A stretch of DNA of 64,000 bases from Hyphomicrobiales bacterium. GTDB lineage: Bacteria > Pseudomonadota > Alphaproteobacteria > Rhizobiales > Rhizobiaceae. A program made the position numbers and the translations under genes. This document shows, piece by piece, positions 21,416-30,652 of this stretch (positions are counted from its first letter, which is position 1; the number at the start of each line of letters is the position of its first letter). The notes beneath the pieces are model-generated. The model worked only from the letters and a program-made list of their open reading frames with translations, was not told the origin of the DNA and searched no databases. The stretch covers positions 124,001 to 188,000 of the forward strand of contig UCHD01000001.1 in NCBI GenBank assembly GCA_900472175.1, read 5' to 3'.

Positions 21416-22366
21416 TTACCAACCAGGCAGCATGTGGCTCTGGCGCAGCCGCGGATAGCGCGGAAAATTCTTCATGTCGCCATCGAGATCATCGGTGCCG
21501 GTCGCCGGCGTGATGTTGTCGAGGCAGGCCGTGATGTGATTGGTGATCGCGTTCGACAGTGACGGCGAAAGCCCCGGCCGCTTCATGATGCCGATCTGCA
21601 CGGGCGCGAGCGCCGGAAATCCGTCCGCCTGGGTCAGAACCTTCATGCCGGTGCGAAGCGCCGATTCCGGCAAAACCGAAACGGCCATGCCGGCCAGAAC
21701 GGCTGCCGCGACAACGGTCGACGACCAGCTGGTGAACAGGATATTATATTCCTTGCCTGTGGCATCGAGCGCCGAGCAGGCGGCCTGGCGCCATGCGCAG
21801 TCGCGTTTGCCGACGGCAAGCGGCACCGGCGCATTTTCCGGCAGCGGATGATTGATCGAACTTACCCAGCAGAGCGGCTCGGTCCGCACCACATCGGAGG
21901 CGCGGGCGCGGGGATTGTGTGTCACCAGCGCGATGTCGAGTTCGCCCTTGGCCATCTTCTCGGCAAGATCGACCGACGGCTCGCAGACGATGTTGAGCTC
22001 GACATTCGGATGGGTCTTGGCAAAGCGGACGATGATCTCCGGCATGTAACGGTCGGCATAGTCGTCGGGCGTACCGATCCTCAGCGTGCCCTCCAGCCGG
22101 TTGTCGTCGAAGGAGGCGATCGCCTCGTTGTTGAGGCGGATCATCCGGCGGGCGAAATTGAGCAGCCGGTCGCCTTCCGTCGTCAGGCGGTTGCCGCGGC
22201 CATCCTTGGCAAACAGTTGCTTGCCGATGCGCTCCTCCAGCCGGCGCATCTGCATCGAGACGGCTGACTGGGTCTTGAAGACACGATCGGCGGCCTTGGT
22301 GAAGCTGCCGGTGTCGGCGATGGCAACGAAGGTCTGCAATTGATCGATATCGAGCGGTGCGGACAT
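21416..22366 (-). CDS. LysR-family transcriptional regulator (LrhA-like type)
   Basis: This 316-residue regulator starts at ATG 22366 (MSAPLDIDQLQTFV). The frame is open about 230 bp further upstream, but those codons have no LysR homology and contain a palindrome. The HTH is FVAIADTGSFTKAADRVF and TQSAVSMQMRRLEERIG; a LysR substrate-binding domain follows from about residue 95 (LRIGTPDDYADRYMPE). The pattern resembles the LrhA/HexA/PecT branch, but the ligand and targets are unknown. No divergent partner gene is present, which is unusual for LysR genes; the DUF1127 gene is the nearest on the other strand. Confidence 0.87.
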   Translation of the reverse strand: MSAPLDIDQLQTFVAIADTGSFTKAADRVFKTQSAVSMQMRRLEERIGKQLFAKDGRGNRLTTEGDRLLNFARRMIRLNNEAIASFDDNRLEGTLRIGTPDDYADRYMPEIIVRFAKTHPNVELNIVCEPSVDLAEKMAKGELDIALVTHNPRARASDVVRTEPLCWVSSINHPLPENAPVPLAVGKRDCAWRQAACSALDATGKEYNILFTSWSSTVVAAAVLAGMAVSVLPESALRTGMKVLTQADGFPALAPVQIGIMKRPGLSPSLSNAITNHITACLDNITPATGTDDLDGDMKNFPRYPRLRQSHMLPGW

Positions 22367-22529
22367 GGTCCTGGTCCTCAAAAAGAGCACACATAAAATT
22401 GTTTGATGAATACCATTAGAAACATTCGTTGGACTGATCAATAAGGATTTGCGAATTTGATCGGGCAAATCGCATTCTGAACCATCCCGGCGAGCCTCCC
22501 AAAAAGCCGGTCCACCATCATAGTTTCGA

Positions 22530-22562
22530 CCCGTCCCCCGCGCTGACCTCCCTGCGGGGGAT
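22530..22562. repeat. Inverted repeat upstream of the lysR gene
   Basis: TCCCCCGC and GCGGGGGA form a perfect 8-bp inverted repeat around a 12-nt centre in the 284-bp gap between the lysR and DUF1127 starts. A second short palindrome, GCACGTC-N5-GACGTGC, lies near 22597-22615. Function unknown. Confidence 0.5.
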
Positions 22563-22650
22563 GGGGCGCCTTGCATAATTTTGAATGACAGCGACATTGC
22601 ACGTCAGAAGGACGTGCGGCGCTGGCGTGCCTGCGAAAAGGAGCAGTACA

Positions 22651-22944
22651 ATGCGCACGACCGACCACGCACTTGACCTCACCCTAGCCGGGAAGCTGTC
22701 CGCGACATCCCGCCAGACGGGACTGACGGGCGTGCTGGTATCGGTATGGCGCCAGCTGCGAAACCGCAATGCCATCGGCCGCCTGCAGGATCTCGATGAT
22801 CACCAGCTGCTCGATATGGGGCTTTGCCGCCATGAAGTGCGCGAGGCGATGACCTCACCGTTCTTCGACGATCCGGGCCGCCATCTGACACAGGCGTCCC
22901 GCGACCGGGCAAATACGTTTTACCGGAAGGCCCGCCTCGATTGA
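22651..22944 (+). CDS. DUF1127 domain small protein
   Basis: The protein has 97 residues from ATG 22651, with AAGGAG upstream; an ATG at 22585 is in frame but lacks a comparable site. The DUF1127 core (about residues 30-75) is WRQLRNRNAIGRLQDLDD followed by LLDMGLCRHEVREAM, an Arg-rich segment with the family's QL/DLGL-type signature. DUF1127 proteins are abundant in Rhizobiales. Short ones have been linked to RNA turnover and phosphate or C/N metabolism in Agrobacterium; the role of this longer form is not known. Confidence 0.85.
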   Translation: MRTTDHALDLTLAGKLSATSRQTGLTGVLVSVWRQLRNRNAIGRLQDLDDHQLLDMGLCRHEVREAMTSPFFDDPGRHLTQASRDRANTFYRKARLD

Positions 22945-23478
22945 GGCGTGCGTCCGCTTCGCCGGTACCAGCCAGAAGGTTTGGGGCGGCGGGGCAGTTC
23001 AAGAGTTTTGTTGCGTGCCTCAGACGTTCCAAAAAACGTTCCACGCAACAGGGACGCGCAGCCGCCTCTGCGCGTTACCGTTCCCCGCAGGGTTAGAGCC
23101 AATTGCCCTGCTGCTTGCCCGGTGCCCGGTCCCCAAGACCGGTACCGGGCTTTTTCTTTTTGGGGGAGAGGGGGAAGCCGATGAAACGAAACCGTGACTT
23201 TGGCAAAGACCAAAGTTGGGCGGACGGCAGCTTCTTCTGATCCGGAGGGGTAGGGCTCCACTGCGCCAGAGGCAGTCGTCGGCTCCCGCTGGAAGGGCGG
23301 CCGCTTTCGGGCCGTTAGCGGACTGTCAGCTTTTGGTCTCGGTTCTTGTCAAGCGGACGTTCAAGGCTCGCCGCGAGTCGCGGACTGCAGCCGCATCCGA
23401 TCTCCAATACGCATATGCCCTGTCTAAGCGGTAGCACATTCATACAGGCGACCAGACGCAGCGACAGATCTTGTTCCA
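22945..23478. other. Gene-free spacer with structured 3' region
   Basis: These 534 bp separate the DUF1127 and cyclase genes. A stem GTTGCGTG/CACGCAAC (23010-23017 with 23042-23049) encloses two copies of ACGTTCC, and a strong intrinsic terminator follows at 23117-23157. The part up to 23160 is either a long DUF1127 3' UTR or a separate small RNA. From 23160 to 23478 I see no credible gene or repeat. Confidence 0.5.
23117..23157 (+). terminator. Strong intrinsic terminator
   Basis: GCCCGGTGCCCGGT, a short CCCAAG-type loop, ACCGGTACCGGGC and TTTTTCTTTT. The long GC stem has one bulge and is followed by a clear T-rich tail on the plus strand. Confidence 0.8.
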
Positions 23479-24756
23479 TCAAGGCCTCGCCACAGATGCC
23501 CGCCGGCGAGAGGTCCTCATTTTCGGTGTCGTATCCGCGGCTGCAAGGCTTGGATCGAGCGTGAACAATTCCTTGGCTTTTCCAACGCCTTTCAAGGCAA
23601 ATCGCCCGACGGAAACGAGCTTGTTTCGTTGCTCCCCCAGCAGGAGGTCGGCGAACTCGGAGGAGCAGAGCATGTTTCGCCCTGTGGATTGGCACATATC
23701 GCTGATGCGGCTTACTTCATTGACTGCCTGGCCAATCACAGTGAAATCGAGCCGGTCGGGTGTGCCGATGTTGCCGTAGAACACATCGCCCGCATGCAGA
23801 CCGAGATGGATGTCGGCGACAGGCAGGCCCTCTGTCTTGCGGCGGTGTGCAAGCTGGCCGAGCCGCAGCCGCAGATCGTGCTCCGCGTCAACGGCCGCTC
23901 GGCACGCATGTTCCGGCCGGGAACTCGTAAACATCGCCAGTACACCATCACCGATCAGCTTCAGGACATCACCACCGGCCGACCTGACCGCCCCAATCAC
24001 CGCCTCTGCATAGTCGTTGATCAGAGGGATCAACTGATCGGCCTGCACGGACTCGGAGAGATGGGTGTAGCCGGTGATGTCCGAATACCAGAGCACGGCC
24101 CGGATACGCCTCACAGCATCATGTCGAATCGCGCCGCTAAGCACACGCCGGCCGGCATCGCGACCAAGATATGCTTCGGCGAGCGTCTTCGTCAGCCGGG
24201 TTTGGGCAGCGGACCTGATGGCGAGGCCGAGGTGAGGCGTAAGTTGCGCCAGGCAGGCCACATCACCGTCGCTGAAACCGCCCGGCCGAGCCGTGGTGAA
24301 ACGCGCATAGAAGGCATTGACGTCTTCGACTCGCACTGCCTGCCGCGTGCGGTAGACGAAAGCCAGATAGTCCGTCTGACCGGCGTCGCACAATTCCTGG
24401 ATAGATGGATAGCCGTGGGTTTCGCCGCGCTCCAGCCGGCAGCGCAGCGAGGTCTCGCGCCGACGCAGCATTTGCAGGAAGGGGTTACGCGACCACTGAC
24501 CCGCACCTTCTGGATCACGACTGCCGACATGTTCTTCTTCGCGGAAAGGGTTCTCGGGATCCTCGTCCCAAAAAAACGCGCGCGCCTCATACATCGGATG
24601 AAGCGTGTCGATCATCACGAAGACTTTGCCGAGCGGCAGTCCGGCCTCGACGCATCGTTCGCAGAATGCCTGCGTCAGCGAGGCCTCGTCTCGAATCCCC
24701 AGCAGTCCGGCCTCGGCCAACCATGCGGCGATCTCGTTGCAATCACGGGTATCCAT
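23479..24756 (-). CDS. Class III adenylate/guanylate cyclase-domain protein
   Basis: The protein has 425 residues. The C-terminal class III cyclase domain (about residues 210-395) has both metal-binding aspartates (VLWYSDITGYT and LIGDGVLAMF). It has the Lys/Asp substrate-specifying pair (VLKLIGDG and RLDFTVIG) expected of adenylate cyclases, and the transition-state Asn and Arg in GQAVNEVSRI. It is therefore probably an active cAMP-forming enzyme. The N-terminal 200 residues contain no transmembrane helix and no domain I recognise; this may be a soluble sensory module. Rhizobia carry many such cyclases, mostly of unknown role. Gene-poor spacers flank it on both sides. Confidence 0.87.
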   Translation of the reverse strand: MDTRDCNEIAAWLAEAGLLGIRDEASLTQAFCERCVEAGLPLGKVFVMIDTLHPMYEARAFFWDEDPENPFREEEHVGSRDPEGAGQWSRNPFLQMLRRRETSLRCRLERGETHGYPSIQELCDAGQTDYLAFVYRTRQAVRVEDVNAFYARFTTARPGGFSDGDVACLAQLTPHLGLAIRSAAQTRLTKTLAEAYLGRDAGRRVLSGAIRHDAVRRIRAVLWYSDITGYTHLSESVQADQLIPLINDYAEAVIGAVRSAGGDVLKLIGDGVLAMFTSSRPEHACRAAVDAEHDLRLRLGQLAHRRKTEGLPVADIHLGLHAGDVFYGNIGTPDRLDFTVIGQAVNEVSRISDMCQSTGRNMLCSSEFADLLLGEQRNKLVSVGRFALKGVGKAKELFTLDPSLAAADTTPKMRTSRRRASVARP

Positions 24757-25317
24757 GACCCGATCATAGCGGCATCGTCCGCAGGTAAGAAGCCGAATTG
24801 CGCTGCTGGCTCGTTAATATTGCCGGGGTCGATGCAGGACGAGAAGTTTTGGTTACCCCAAACGCCAACGACGGTCCTCGCTTGCCTGCCTTGTGGGTTA
24901 TCTCATCGAGCGTGGGCTGTAAGGCCTGACACAGACATCGCTGAAGGCAGGCAGTGTGATCCAGCCTGCCCTCCTATCGCGGTGGATTTGGTACCGTCGC
25001 CTATGCGTCGATCTGGTTGTTGCGAACTGAAGGAGGCAGAAAAGAGACTTATCGCGACCTTCGCTGTGGCTGGCGGGAAAGTCAAAACTGGCGCGGCCGA
25101 GGCCATCAGCGCATTCACCTTCATATCCGCTTCTGGGGCGAGGCGAGCTTTATCTCTACGGCCGAGGTGGGGCGCGAAGCCGTCTTTCAGTGATCGAGTC
25201 CTCTGTGTCAGCTTCGGGCCGAAAGCCGCTGCGACCGCGGATCAACTACTGCTCAGCACTCGGATCGCTTCTTGGCCACAAATCGGGCCGAACGTCCACA
25301 ATCAGGGTAACCGCCGG
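24757..25317. other. 561-bp region without a recognisable gene
   Basis: Short open frames on both strands have no start context, no known domain and no rhizobial codon bias. No terminator, tRNA or repeat from elsewhere in the window is present. It could be decayed coding sequence. Confidence 0.45.
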
Positions 25318-26157
25318 TCAGGCGCTGCCATTCTTCCGATATGTCTCGAACAGCCCGTCAATGCTTTTCTGGTATTCCTTCTGCGCCTCAAGCCCGCTGT
25401 CGAACATGCTGTTGAACATCTCGGCAAACGGCGCCATCGGATTGGCGTCTGTCGGCTTCTTTTCCGGCTCCGGCGCGGCTGTTGTCTGCGGCTTGCCGCT
25501 CATCATGTCCTGAAATGCCTTCATGAACGGATTGGCGGCAAACATGTCGGGGGCGGCTTGCTGCTTTTCCTCCGGCTTTCCCATGCCGAAGAAACCCTGC
25601 ATCGCCTGGGTGAAAGGGTTGTCGAATGGATTGGGAGCTGGCTGCGGCTTCTTGGCAAAACCGGAGGCTTCGAGCCACGGCTTCATCATCGCTTCCATCG
25701 GCGTGTTGGCGAACGGGTTTTGCGCCCCGCCCATCTGCCCCGATGCTTGCTTGAACAATCCGCCCATGATGGCGCTCGCCATGACCGGCAGCATCTGCTT
25801 GTAGATTTCCTGGCCGATGCCGGTCATCTGTGCGGCTTGCGCGGAGACAGCCTGCAGCATGTCCTTGGAGCCGAAAAGCTGGTTGAGAATGGTATTGCCG
25901 TCAGCCAGGCCCTGCGGGGTGAAGGCCTTGTTCATGTCCTCGAAATACTGGGCATAGTTGCCGCTCGACATCGCGGTAAGGAAGGCCCCGAAATCATAGG
26001 GATTGGCGGTGTTGCGCTTGAGCGCCGTGGAAAAGGCAGGCATCAAGGCGGCCGTCGCCTTGGCCATTTGTTCCTGGGCGAGGCCGAACTGCTTGGCCAT
26101 CACATCCATGGCGTTGCCGTTCTGCGCCTGCATCATCATGTCAAATAGCGGGATCAT
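25318..26157 (-). CDS. DUF937 domain protein
   Basis: The protein has 279 residues. The N-terminal half is a DUF937 (YidB-type) helical domain: MIPLFDMMMQAQNGNAMDVM, then FGLAQEQMAKATAALMPAF, and the conserved IYKQMLPVMASAIMGGLFKQ. The C-terminal half is rich in Pro, Met, Phe, Ala and Lys with repeated NPF motifs (about residues 150-250) and looks disordered. The family is widespread in rhizobia and has no assigned biochemical function. It stands alone, with the acetyltransferase gene divergent. Confidence 0.8.
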   Translation of the reverse strand: MIPLFDMMMQAQNGNAMDVMAKQFGLAQEQMAKATAALMPAFSTALKRNTANPYDFGAFLTAMSSGNYAQYFEDMNKAFTPQGLADGNTILNQLFGSKDMLQAVSAQAAQMTGIGQEIYKQMLPVMASAIMGGLFKQASGQMGGAQNPFANTPMEAMMKPWLEASGFAKKPQPAPNPFDNPFTQAMQGFFGMGKPEEKQQAAPDMFAANPFMKAFQDMMSGKPQTTAAPEPEKKPTDANPMAPFAEMFNSMFDSGLEAQKEYQKSIDGLFETYRKNGSA

Positions 26158-26336
26158 CTTTTATCCTCTCCAGCAGGCAGCGCATCGCATGTGTTTGCAC
26201 TATAACGGGAAAAGGCCACGAGAACACCGATTTTTGTTAGCCGGGACAATGCCGTCCATGCCGGGAAAATTTTACGCTCTACAACGTTGGGATGTTCGCT
26301 TATTCTCGATTTGTTGAAGCTATGAGCGGAATCCGC

Positions 26337-26768
26337 ATGAAACGCCCCGTCATCGAAGTCATTTCGGAAAACGCCAGTGAGCAGGATATTGCGCCGGTCA
26401 TCGCCGTGCTCGATCAGCATGCAATGCTGCATATGGGGGAAGTCGAGGAAAAGCCGGATTTTGCCATTCTCGCGCGCGATCCGGACACGCAGGCGATTGT
26501 CGGCGGCCTCTATGGGATGGACAGCTCCGGCTGGGCCTTCGTCAAGTATCTCGCCGTTGTCGATGAATATCGCGGGCAAGGCCTCGGCTCACGCCTGCTT
26601 GCCGAGGCGGAAGCGATTGCGCGGGCGCGCGGCTATGTCGGTGTCTGGCTGGACACGTTCGAGTTCCAGGCAAAACCATTCTATGAAAAGCTCGGCTACG
26701 CCGTGTTCGGCGAACTCGAAGGTGCGCCGAACGTCATTCCACAGTATTTCCTCAAGAAACGTTTCTGA
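26337..26768 (+). CDS. GNAT-family N-acetyltransferase
   Basis: This 143-residue acetyl-CoA-dependent transferase is read from ATG 26337 (MKRPVIEVISENASEQDI); ATG 26322 and 26292 are in frame and cannot be excluded. The acetyl-CoA-binding motif A is YLAVVDEYRGQGLGSRLL, with the R/Q-x-x-G-x-G/A core as RGQGLG. Motif B follows as FYEKLGYAVFGELEG. It resembles small YjdJ/PhnO-like GNATs; the substrate is unknown. It converges on gshA with only 3 bp between stop codons. Confidence 0.85.
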   Translation: MKRPVIEVISENASEQDIAPVIAVLDQHAMLHMGEVEEKPDFAILARDPDTQAIVGGLYGMDSSGWAFVKYLAVVDEYRGQGLGSRLLAEAEAIARARGYVGVWLDTFEFQAKPFYEKLGYAVFGELEGAPNVIPQYFLKKRF

Positions 26769-26771
26769 GGC

Positions 26772-28145
26772 TTAATACTGGTAGTCGGTGAACACCGGCT
26801 CGACCGAACCGTTCCAGCGGCCGTTGTAGAGCGCCAGCAGATCCTCGGCGAGCGTCGCCTTCTTGGCCAGAACTTCGTCAAGCGGAGCAAGGAAGATGCT
26901 CTCATCGACGTCGTCACCATTCAACCGGTTCCGGTTCTTCAGGCCAAGGCGCGAAATCGCCAGCACTTCGCGGGCGACGTCAAACAATGACGTGCCGCGA
27001 TGGGTTGCCGAAAGACCCTGCGCCGGCACCGCATTGCGCATGGCAAGCGTGTCTTGGTAGGTCCAGTCGCGGGTGAGGTCCTCGGCTGCTTCAAGGGCTG
27101 CATCATCGTAGAGCAGGCCGACCCAGAAGGCCGGCAGCGCACAGATCCGGCGCCACGGACCGCCATCGGCGCCGCGCATTTCGAGGAAGCGCTTCAGGCG
27201 AACATCGGGGAACAGCGTCGAGAGATGGTTCGTCCAGTCGCCCATGTTGGGCTCCCAGTCGGCAAGTTCGCCCTTCATTGCGCCGTTCATGAACTGGCGG
27301 AAGGTGACATGCGTGCAGTCGTGATACTTGCCGTCGCGCACGACGAAATACATCGGCACGTCGAGCGCCCATGTGACGTAATCCTCGAAGCCGAAATCGG
27401 CATTGAAGACGGCGGGCAGCACGCCGGCGCGCTGGTTGTCGGTATCGCGCCAGATGTCGCCGCGCCAGGAAAGCAGGCCGTTCGGTTTGCCGTCGGTAAA
27501 CGGTGAGCTGGCAAACAGCGCCGTCGACAGCGGCTGCAACTTCAGCGACACCTGCATCTTGCGGCGCATGTCCTCTTCCGAGGAGAAGTCGAGATTCACC
27601 TGGATCGTGCAGGTGCGGTACATCATGTCGAGCCCTTGCGTGCCGACCTTCGGCATGTAGCGGCTCATGATGTCGTAGCGGGATTTCGGCATGCGCGGCG
27701 TTTCGTCGAGTGTCCATTTCGGCGAACCGCCGATGCCGAGGAAACGGATGCCGAGCGGCTCGGCAATTTCGCGCAGGACGGCGAGGTGCCGGTTGGATTC
27801 CTTGCAGGTCTGGTGCAGGTTTTCCAGCGGTGCGCCGGAAAGCTCGAACTGGCCGCCGGGCTCCAGCGAAATCGCGCCCTGGCCGGACTGTTCGGCAAGG
27901 CCGATAATGTTTCCGGCGTCGATGATCGGCTCCCAACCGGTCTTTTCCGCCATGCCGTTCAGGAGAGCCGAGATGCTGGCTTCGCCGAAATAGGGAACCG
28001 GGCTGTTGTCCGCCTTGAAGAAGGCAAACTTCTCATGCTCCGTGCCGATGCGGAATTTTTCCTTCGGCTTGTTACCCCCTGCCAAATATTCGGTCAGGTC
28101 TGCAAGCGAGGTAACCGGCGTCTGGTCGGTGGTATCTCTGGCCAT
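26772..28145 (-). CDS. gshA: Glutamate-cysteine ligase (plant/alphaproteobacterial type)
   Basis: This 457-residue enzyme forms gamma-glutamylcysteine from Glu and Cys with ATP, the first step of glutathione synthesis. The start chosen is ATG 28145 (MARDTTDQTPVTSL); ATG 28217 would add 24 residues. Landmarks of the GCS2 plant-type family are FRIGTEHEKFAFF, GAISLEPGGQFELSGAPLE and MYRTCTIQVNLDFSSEEDM. Length matches rhizobial and plant enzymes rather than E. coli GshA. It lies downstream of rsmE on the same strand with a 147-bp gap. Confidence 0.95.
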   Translation of the reverse strand: MARDTTDQTPVTSLADLTEYLAGGNKPKEKFRIGTEHEKFAFFKADNSPVPYFGEASISALLNGMAEKTGWEPIIDAGNIIGLAEQSGQGAISLEPGGQFELSGAPLENLHQTCKESNRHLAVLREIAEPLGIRFLGIGGSPKWTLDETPRMPKSRYDIMSRYMPKVGTQGLDMMYRTCTIQVNLDFSSEEDMRRKMQVSLKLQPLSTALFASSPFTDGKPNGLLSWRGDIWRDTDNQRAGVLPAVFNADFGFEDYVTWALDVPMYFVVRDGKYHDCTHVTFRQFMNGAMKGELADWEPNMGDWTNHLSTLFPDVRLKRFLEMRGADGGPWRRICALPAFWVGLLYDDAALEAAEDLTRDWTYQDTLAMRNAVPAQGLSATHRGTSLFDVAREVLAISRLGLKNRNRLNGDDVDESIFLAPLDEVLAKKATLAEDLLALYNGRWNGSVEPVFTDYQY

Positions 28146-28292
28146 GGGCGTCTTCTTTTGAACGGGCGGGACCTGCCGGGCGGCAGATATTAGGAAGGGT
28201 GATTGAACCGCTTTCAAGTGTGGTGCAAGTGAAATTCTTTCAAGGCCGGTTCAAATTTTCAACACCTCAATGGGACTTGAAATTCTAATGTC

Positions 28293-29030
28293 TTAATGCC
28301 AGTCGCCAATCGATGCCTGGATTACAGCGATCGCTGCCACTGCCGCCGTATCCGCCCGCAGAATCCGTGGTCCGAGTGGGATAGCGGTGACGAAATCGAG
28401 ACTGCGCAACAGAGACCGTTCGCTATCGGAAAAACCACCTTCTGGACCGATCAGCAGCGCCAGTTTGCGCTCTTTCACCGCCGCAAGGACCGGAAGCGGA
28501 TTTTGGCCTGCATCGCCTTCATCGCAAAAGATGATCCGGCGATCCTTGGGCCAGCCGTCGAGAACATCGTCCAGCTTGCGTGGTTCGGTCACCTCGGGAA
28601 TACCGAGAACGCCGCATTGCTCGGCGGCCTCGATGACATTGGCGCGGACGCGGTCGAGATTGCTGATCTTGCCCTGCACATGCTGGGTCATCACCGGCTG
28701 AAGCAGGCCGGCACCCATCTCGACAGCCTTCTGCACGAGATAATCGAGCCTGCCGACCTTCAGAGGGGCGAACAGGTAATGCAGGTCGCAGGGTGCCGGT
28801 TGCGGCCGGGCCTGCTCCGTCGCCGTCAGGAACAGGCGCTTCTTGGTCGGGAAGGACAGCTCCGCCTGCCATTCGCCGTCCTGTCCGTTGAAGACGAGCA
28901 CGGCGTCGCCGGCTTCGAAGCGGAGCACGTTGACGAGATAGTTGAACTGCTCCCGCGTCGCTTCATAGATCGTGCCTTTTGCCAGCGGCACATCGATGAA
29001 AAGCCGCTGCATGCGGAAATTGGCGCGCAT
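28293..29030 (-). CDS. rsmE: 16S rRNA (uracil1498-N3)-methyltransferase
   Basis: This 245-residue SPOUT-class methyltransferase acts on U1498 of 16S rRNA in the decoding region. N-terminal PUA-like part [10 protein letters not shown] through WQAELSF; C-terminal knot region with [35 protein letters not shown] and preceding [16 protein letters not shown]. These are family signatures and the length is typical. It lies 10 bp downstream of the phosphate transporter gene, so they may share a transcript, although the functions are unrelated. Confidence 0.94.
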   Translation of the reverse strand: MRANFRMQRLFIDVPLAKGTIYEATREQFNYLVNVLRFEAGDAVLVFNGQDGEWQAELSFPTKKRLFLTATEQARPQPAPCDLHYLFAPLKVGRLDYLVQKAVEMGAGLLQPVMTQHVQGKISNLDRVRANVIEAAEQCGVLGIPEVTEPRKLDDVLDGWPKDRRIIFCDEGDAGQNPLPVLAAVKERKLALLIGPEGGFSDSERSLLRSLDFVTAIPLGPRILRADTAAVAAIAVIQASIGDWH

Positions 29031-29040
29031 AGATCAGTCC

Positions 29041-30546
29041 TTAAATGAAGAGTGCTTTGAAAACCATGTAGACCGCCGCCGACAACAACGCTGAAACGGG
29101 AACGGTGATCACCCAGGCAGCAACGATTGTCATGAAATGCGATCGCCGCACCAGACGGCGCCGGTGCCATTCTTCCGGACTGTGCTGGACGCGGCGTTCG
29201 AAGTCCAGCTGCCCGGTCTTCTGGCGCACATATTCCAGCCGCCGCTTGGAGTTGCGGGTGTACCATTCGCGGAAGAAGCCGATGCCGAAGACGGCGCCGA
29301 CGGCGGTGTGCGTGGTCGAGACGGGCAGGCCGAGCGATGTGGCGATGATCACGGTGATCGCTGTTGCCAGTGCCACACAATAAGCACGCATCGGATTGAG
29401 CTTGGTGATCTCCTCACCGACGACGCGGATCAGTTTCGGACCAAACAGCAAAAGGCCGCAGGAAATGCCGAAGGCACCGATTAGCATAACCCAGAGCGGT
29501 ACATAGGTGGTCTGGGCGATGGCAAGCCCATTGACGTTGGCGACGATTGCCGCAAGCGGGCCGACGGCGTTGGAAACATCGTTGGCGCCATGCGCGAACG
29601 AAAGAAGCGCTGCCGACAGAATAAGCGGCATCCAGAACAGCTTGCGCAGCGACTGGTTGCGGTTGTCGAGCCCGCGCGCCTGCCGGGCGATCCAGGGCCT
29701 GCTGACAATTGCAGTCATGACGGCCACCACGAGGCCAGCCCAAAGGCCAGTCGTCATCGAAAGATGCGCCACCTTCTCGATGCCGATCACGGTAAAATAG
29801 GTGGCGAAGGCTCCCGTCATCAGGGCGAGCAGGATGGGTGTCCAGAAGACTGCCGCGTCGATCTTGTCTTCGCGGTAGATGATGAAGGTCTTGATGAAGG
29901 CGAGAAGCAGGGCTGCGATGCCGCCGCCGAGGATCGGCGAAATCATCCAGCTGGCCGTGATTCCGGCCAGCGACATCCAGTGCACGGTGGAAAATCCGGC
30001 TGCAGCGACGCCTGCGCCGAGAATGCCGCCGACGACCGAATGGGTCGTGGAGATCGGCGCACCCGACCAAGTGGCGATGTTGATCCACACCGCAGCCGAA
30101 ACCAGCGCCGCCATCATCACCCAGACAAAAGCCTCGCCGGATGGCATCTGGGACGCATCGACAATGCCGGCCTCGATGGTCGAGACGACGCGTCCACCGG
30201 CAAACACGGCGCCGGCGACCTCGAAGATGGCGGCGATGATGAGCGCCGTCGTCATGGTGATCGCCTTCGATCCCACCGCGGCGCCGACATTGTTGGTCAC
30301 GTCATTGGCGCCGATGTTCATCGCCATATATCCGGCGACCGCAGCGGCAGCGAGAATGATCAGATATTTCGGTTCGTCGAGAACATAGGTGGCGGCGAAG
30401 ATCACGCTGATCAGCACGAACAGAAGCCCGAAACCGATCCCCGCCCATGGCCGCAGCACATGATGCGTTGCTTCCTCTGTGAGGGTCACCCTGTCCAGGT
30501 ATTTGTCGAGGGTTGGCTTTTCGAGGCTCGGGCGCGGTTTTGTCAC
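29041..30546 (-). CDS. pit: Inorganic phosphate transporter, PiT family
   Basis: This 501-residue inner-membrane protein is a low-affinity phosphate:cation symporter (PHO4 family). The internal duplication of the family is visible: GANDVTNNVGAAVGSKA near residue 98 and GANDVSNAVGPLAAI near 320, with a pair of GLPVSTTHT/GAPISTTHS motifs. About ten hydrophobic helices and a central cytoplasmic loop are present. The N-terminus (about 40 residues, charged) is longer than in E. coli PitA. In Sinorhizobium the related orfA-pit operon has an upstream orfA (PhoU-like) gene; none is seen here. Confidence 0.92.
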   Translation of the reverse strand: MTKPRPSLEKPTLDKYLDRVTLTEEATHHVLRPWAGIGFGLLFVLISVIFAATYVLDEPKYLIILAAAAVAGYMAMNIGANDVTNNVGAAVGSKAITMTTALIIAAIFEVAGAVFAGGRVVSTIEAGIVDASQMPSGEAFVWVMMAALVSAAVWINIATWSGAPISTTHSVVGGILGAGVAAAGFSTVHWMSLAGITASWMISPILGGGIAALLLAFIKTFIIYREDKIDAAVFWTPILLALMTGAFATYFTVIGIEKVAHLSMTTGLWAGLVVAVMTAIVSRPWIARQARGLDNRNQSLRKLFWMPLILSAALLSFAHGANDVSNAVGPLAAIVANVNGLAIAQTTYVPLWVMLIGAFGISCGLLLFGPKLIRVVGEEITKLNPMRAYCVALATAITVIIATSLGLPVSTTHTAVGAVFGIGFFREWYTRNSKRRLEYVRQKTGQLDFERRVQHSPEEWHRRRLVRRSHFMTIVAAWVITVPVSALLSAAVYMVFKALFI

Positions 30547-30652
30547 CGTCTGTTCTCCAATTCAGGCAGCCTGCCCTGAGCGGGGCAGGCGCCAGTCTGC
30601 GCAGCTGGACCGGGCATGCCTTGTGTCGCCATGGCCGGTCATGTTCTGACGT

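Noticed and set aside
22367-22597. A 77-codon N-terminal extension of the LysR protein at 21416
   Set aside because: LysR proteins begin within a few residues of the helix-turn-helix; the extension includes a palindrome and no family sequence.
23629-26148. An 839-codon open frame on the plus strand spanning the cyclase and DUF937 genes
   Set aside because: It runs antisense to two genes with clear domains and through a non-coding spacer, has no domain of its own and reflects low stop frequency in GC-rich DNA.
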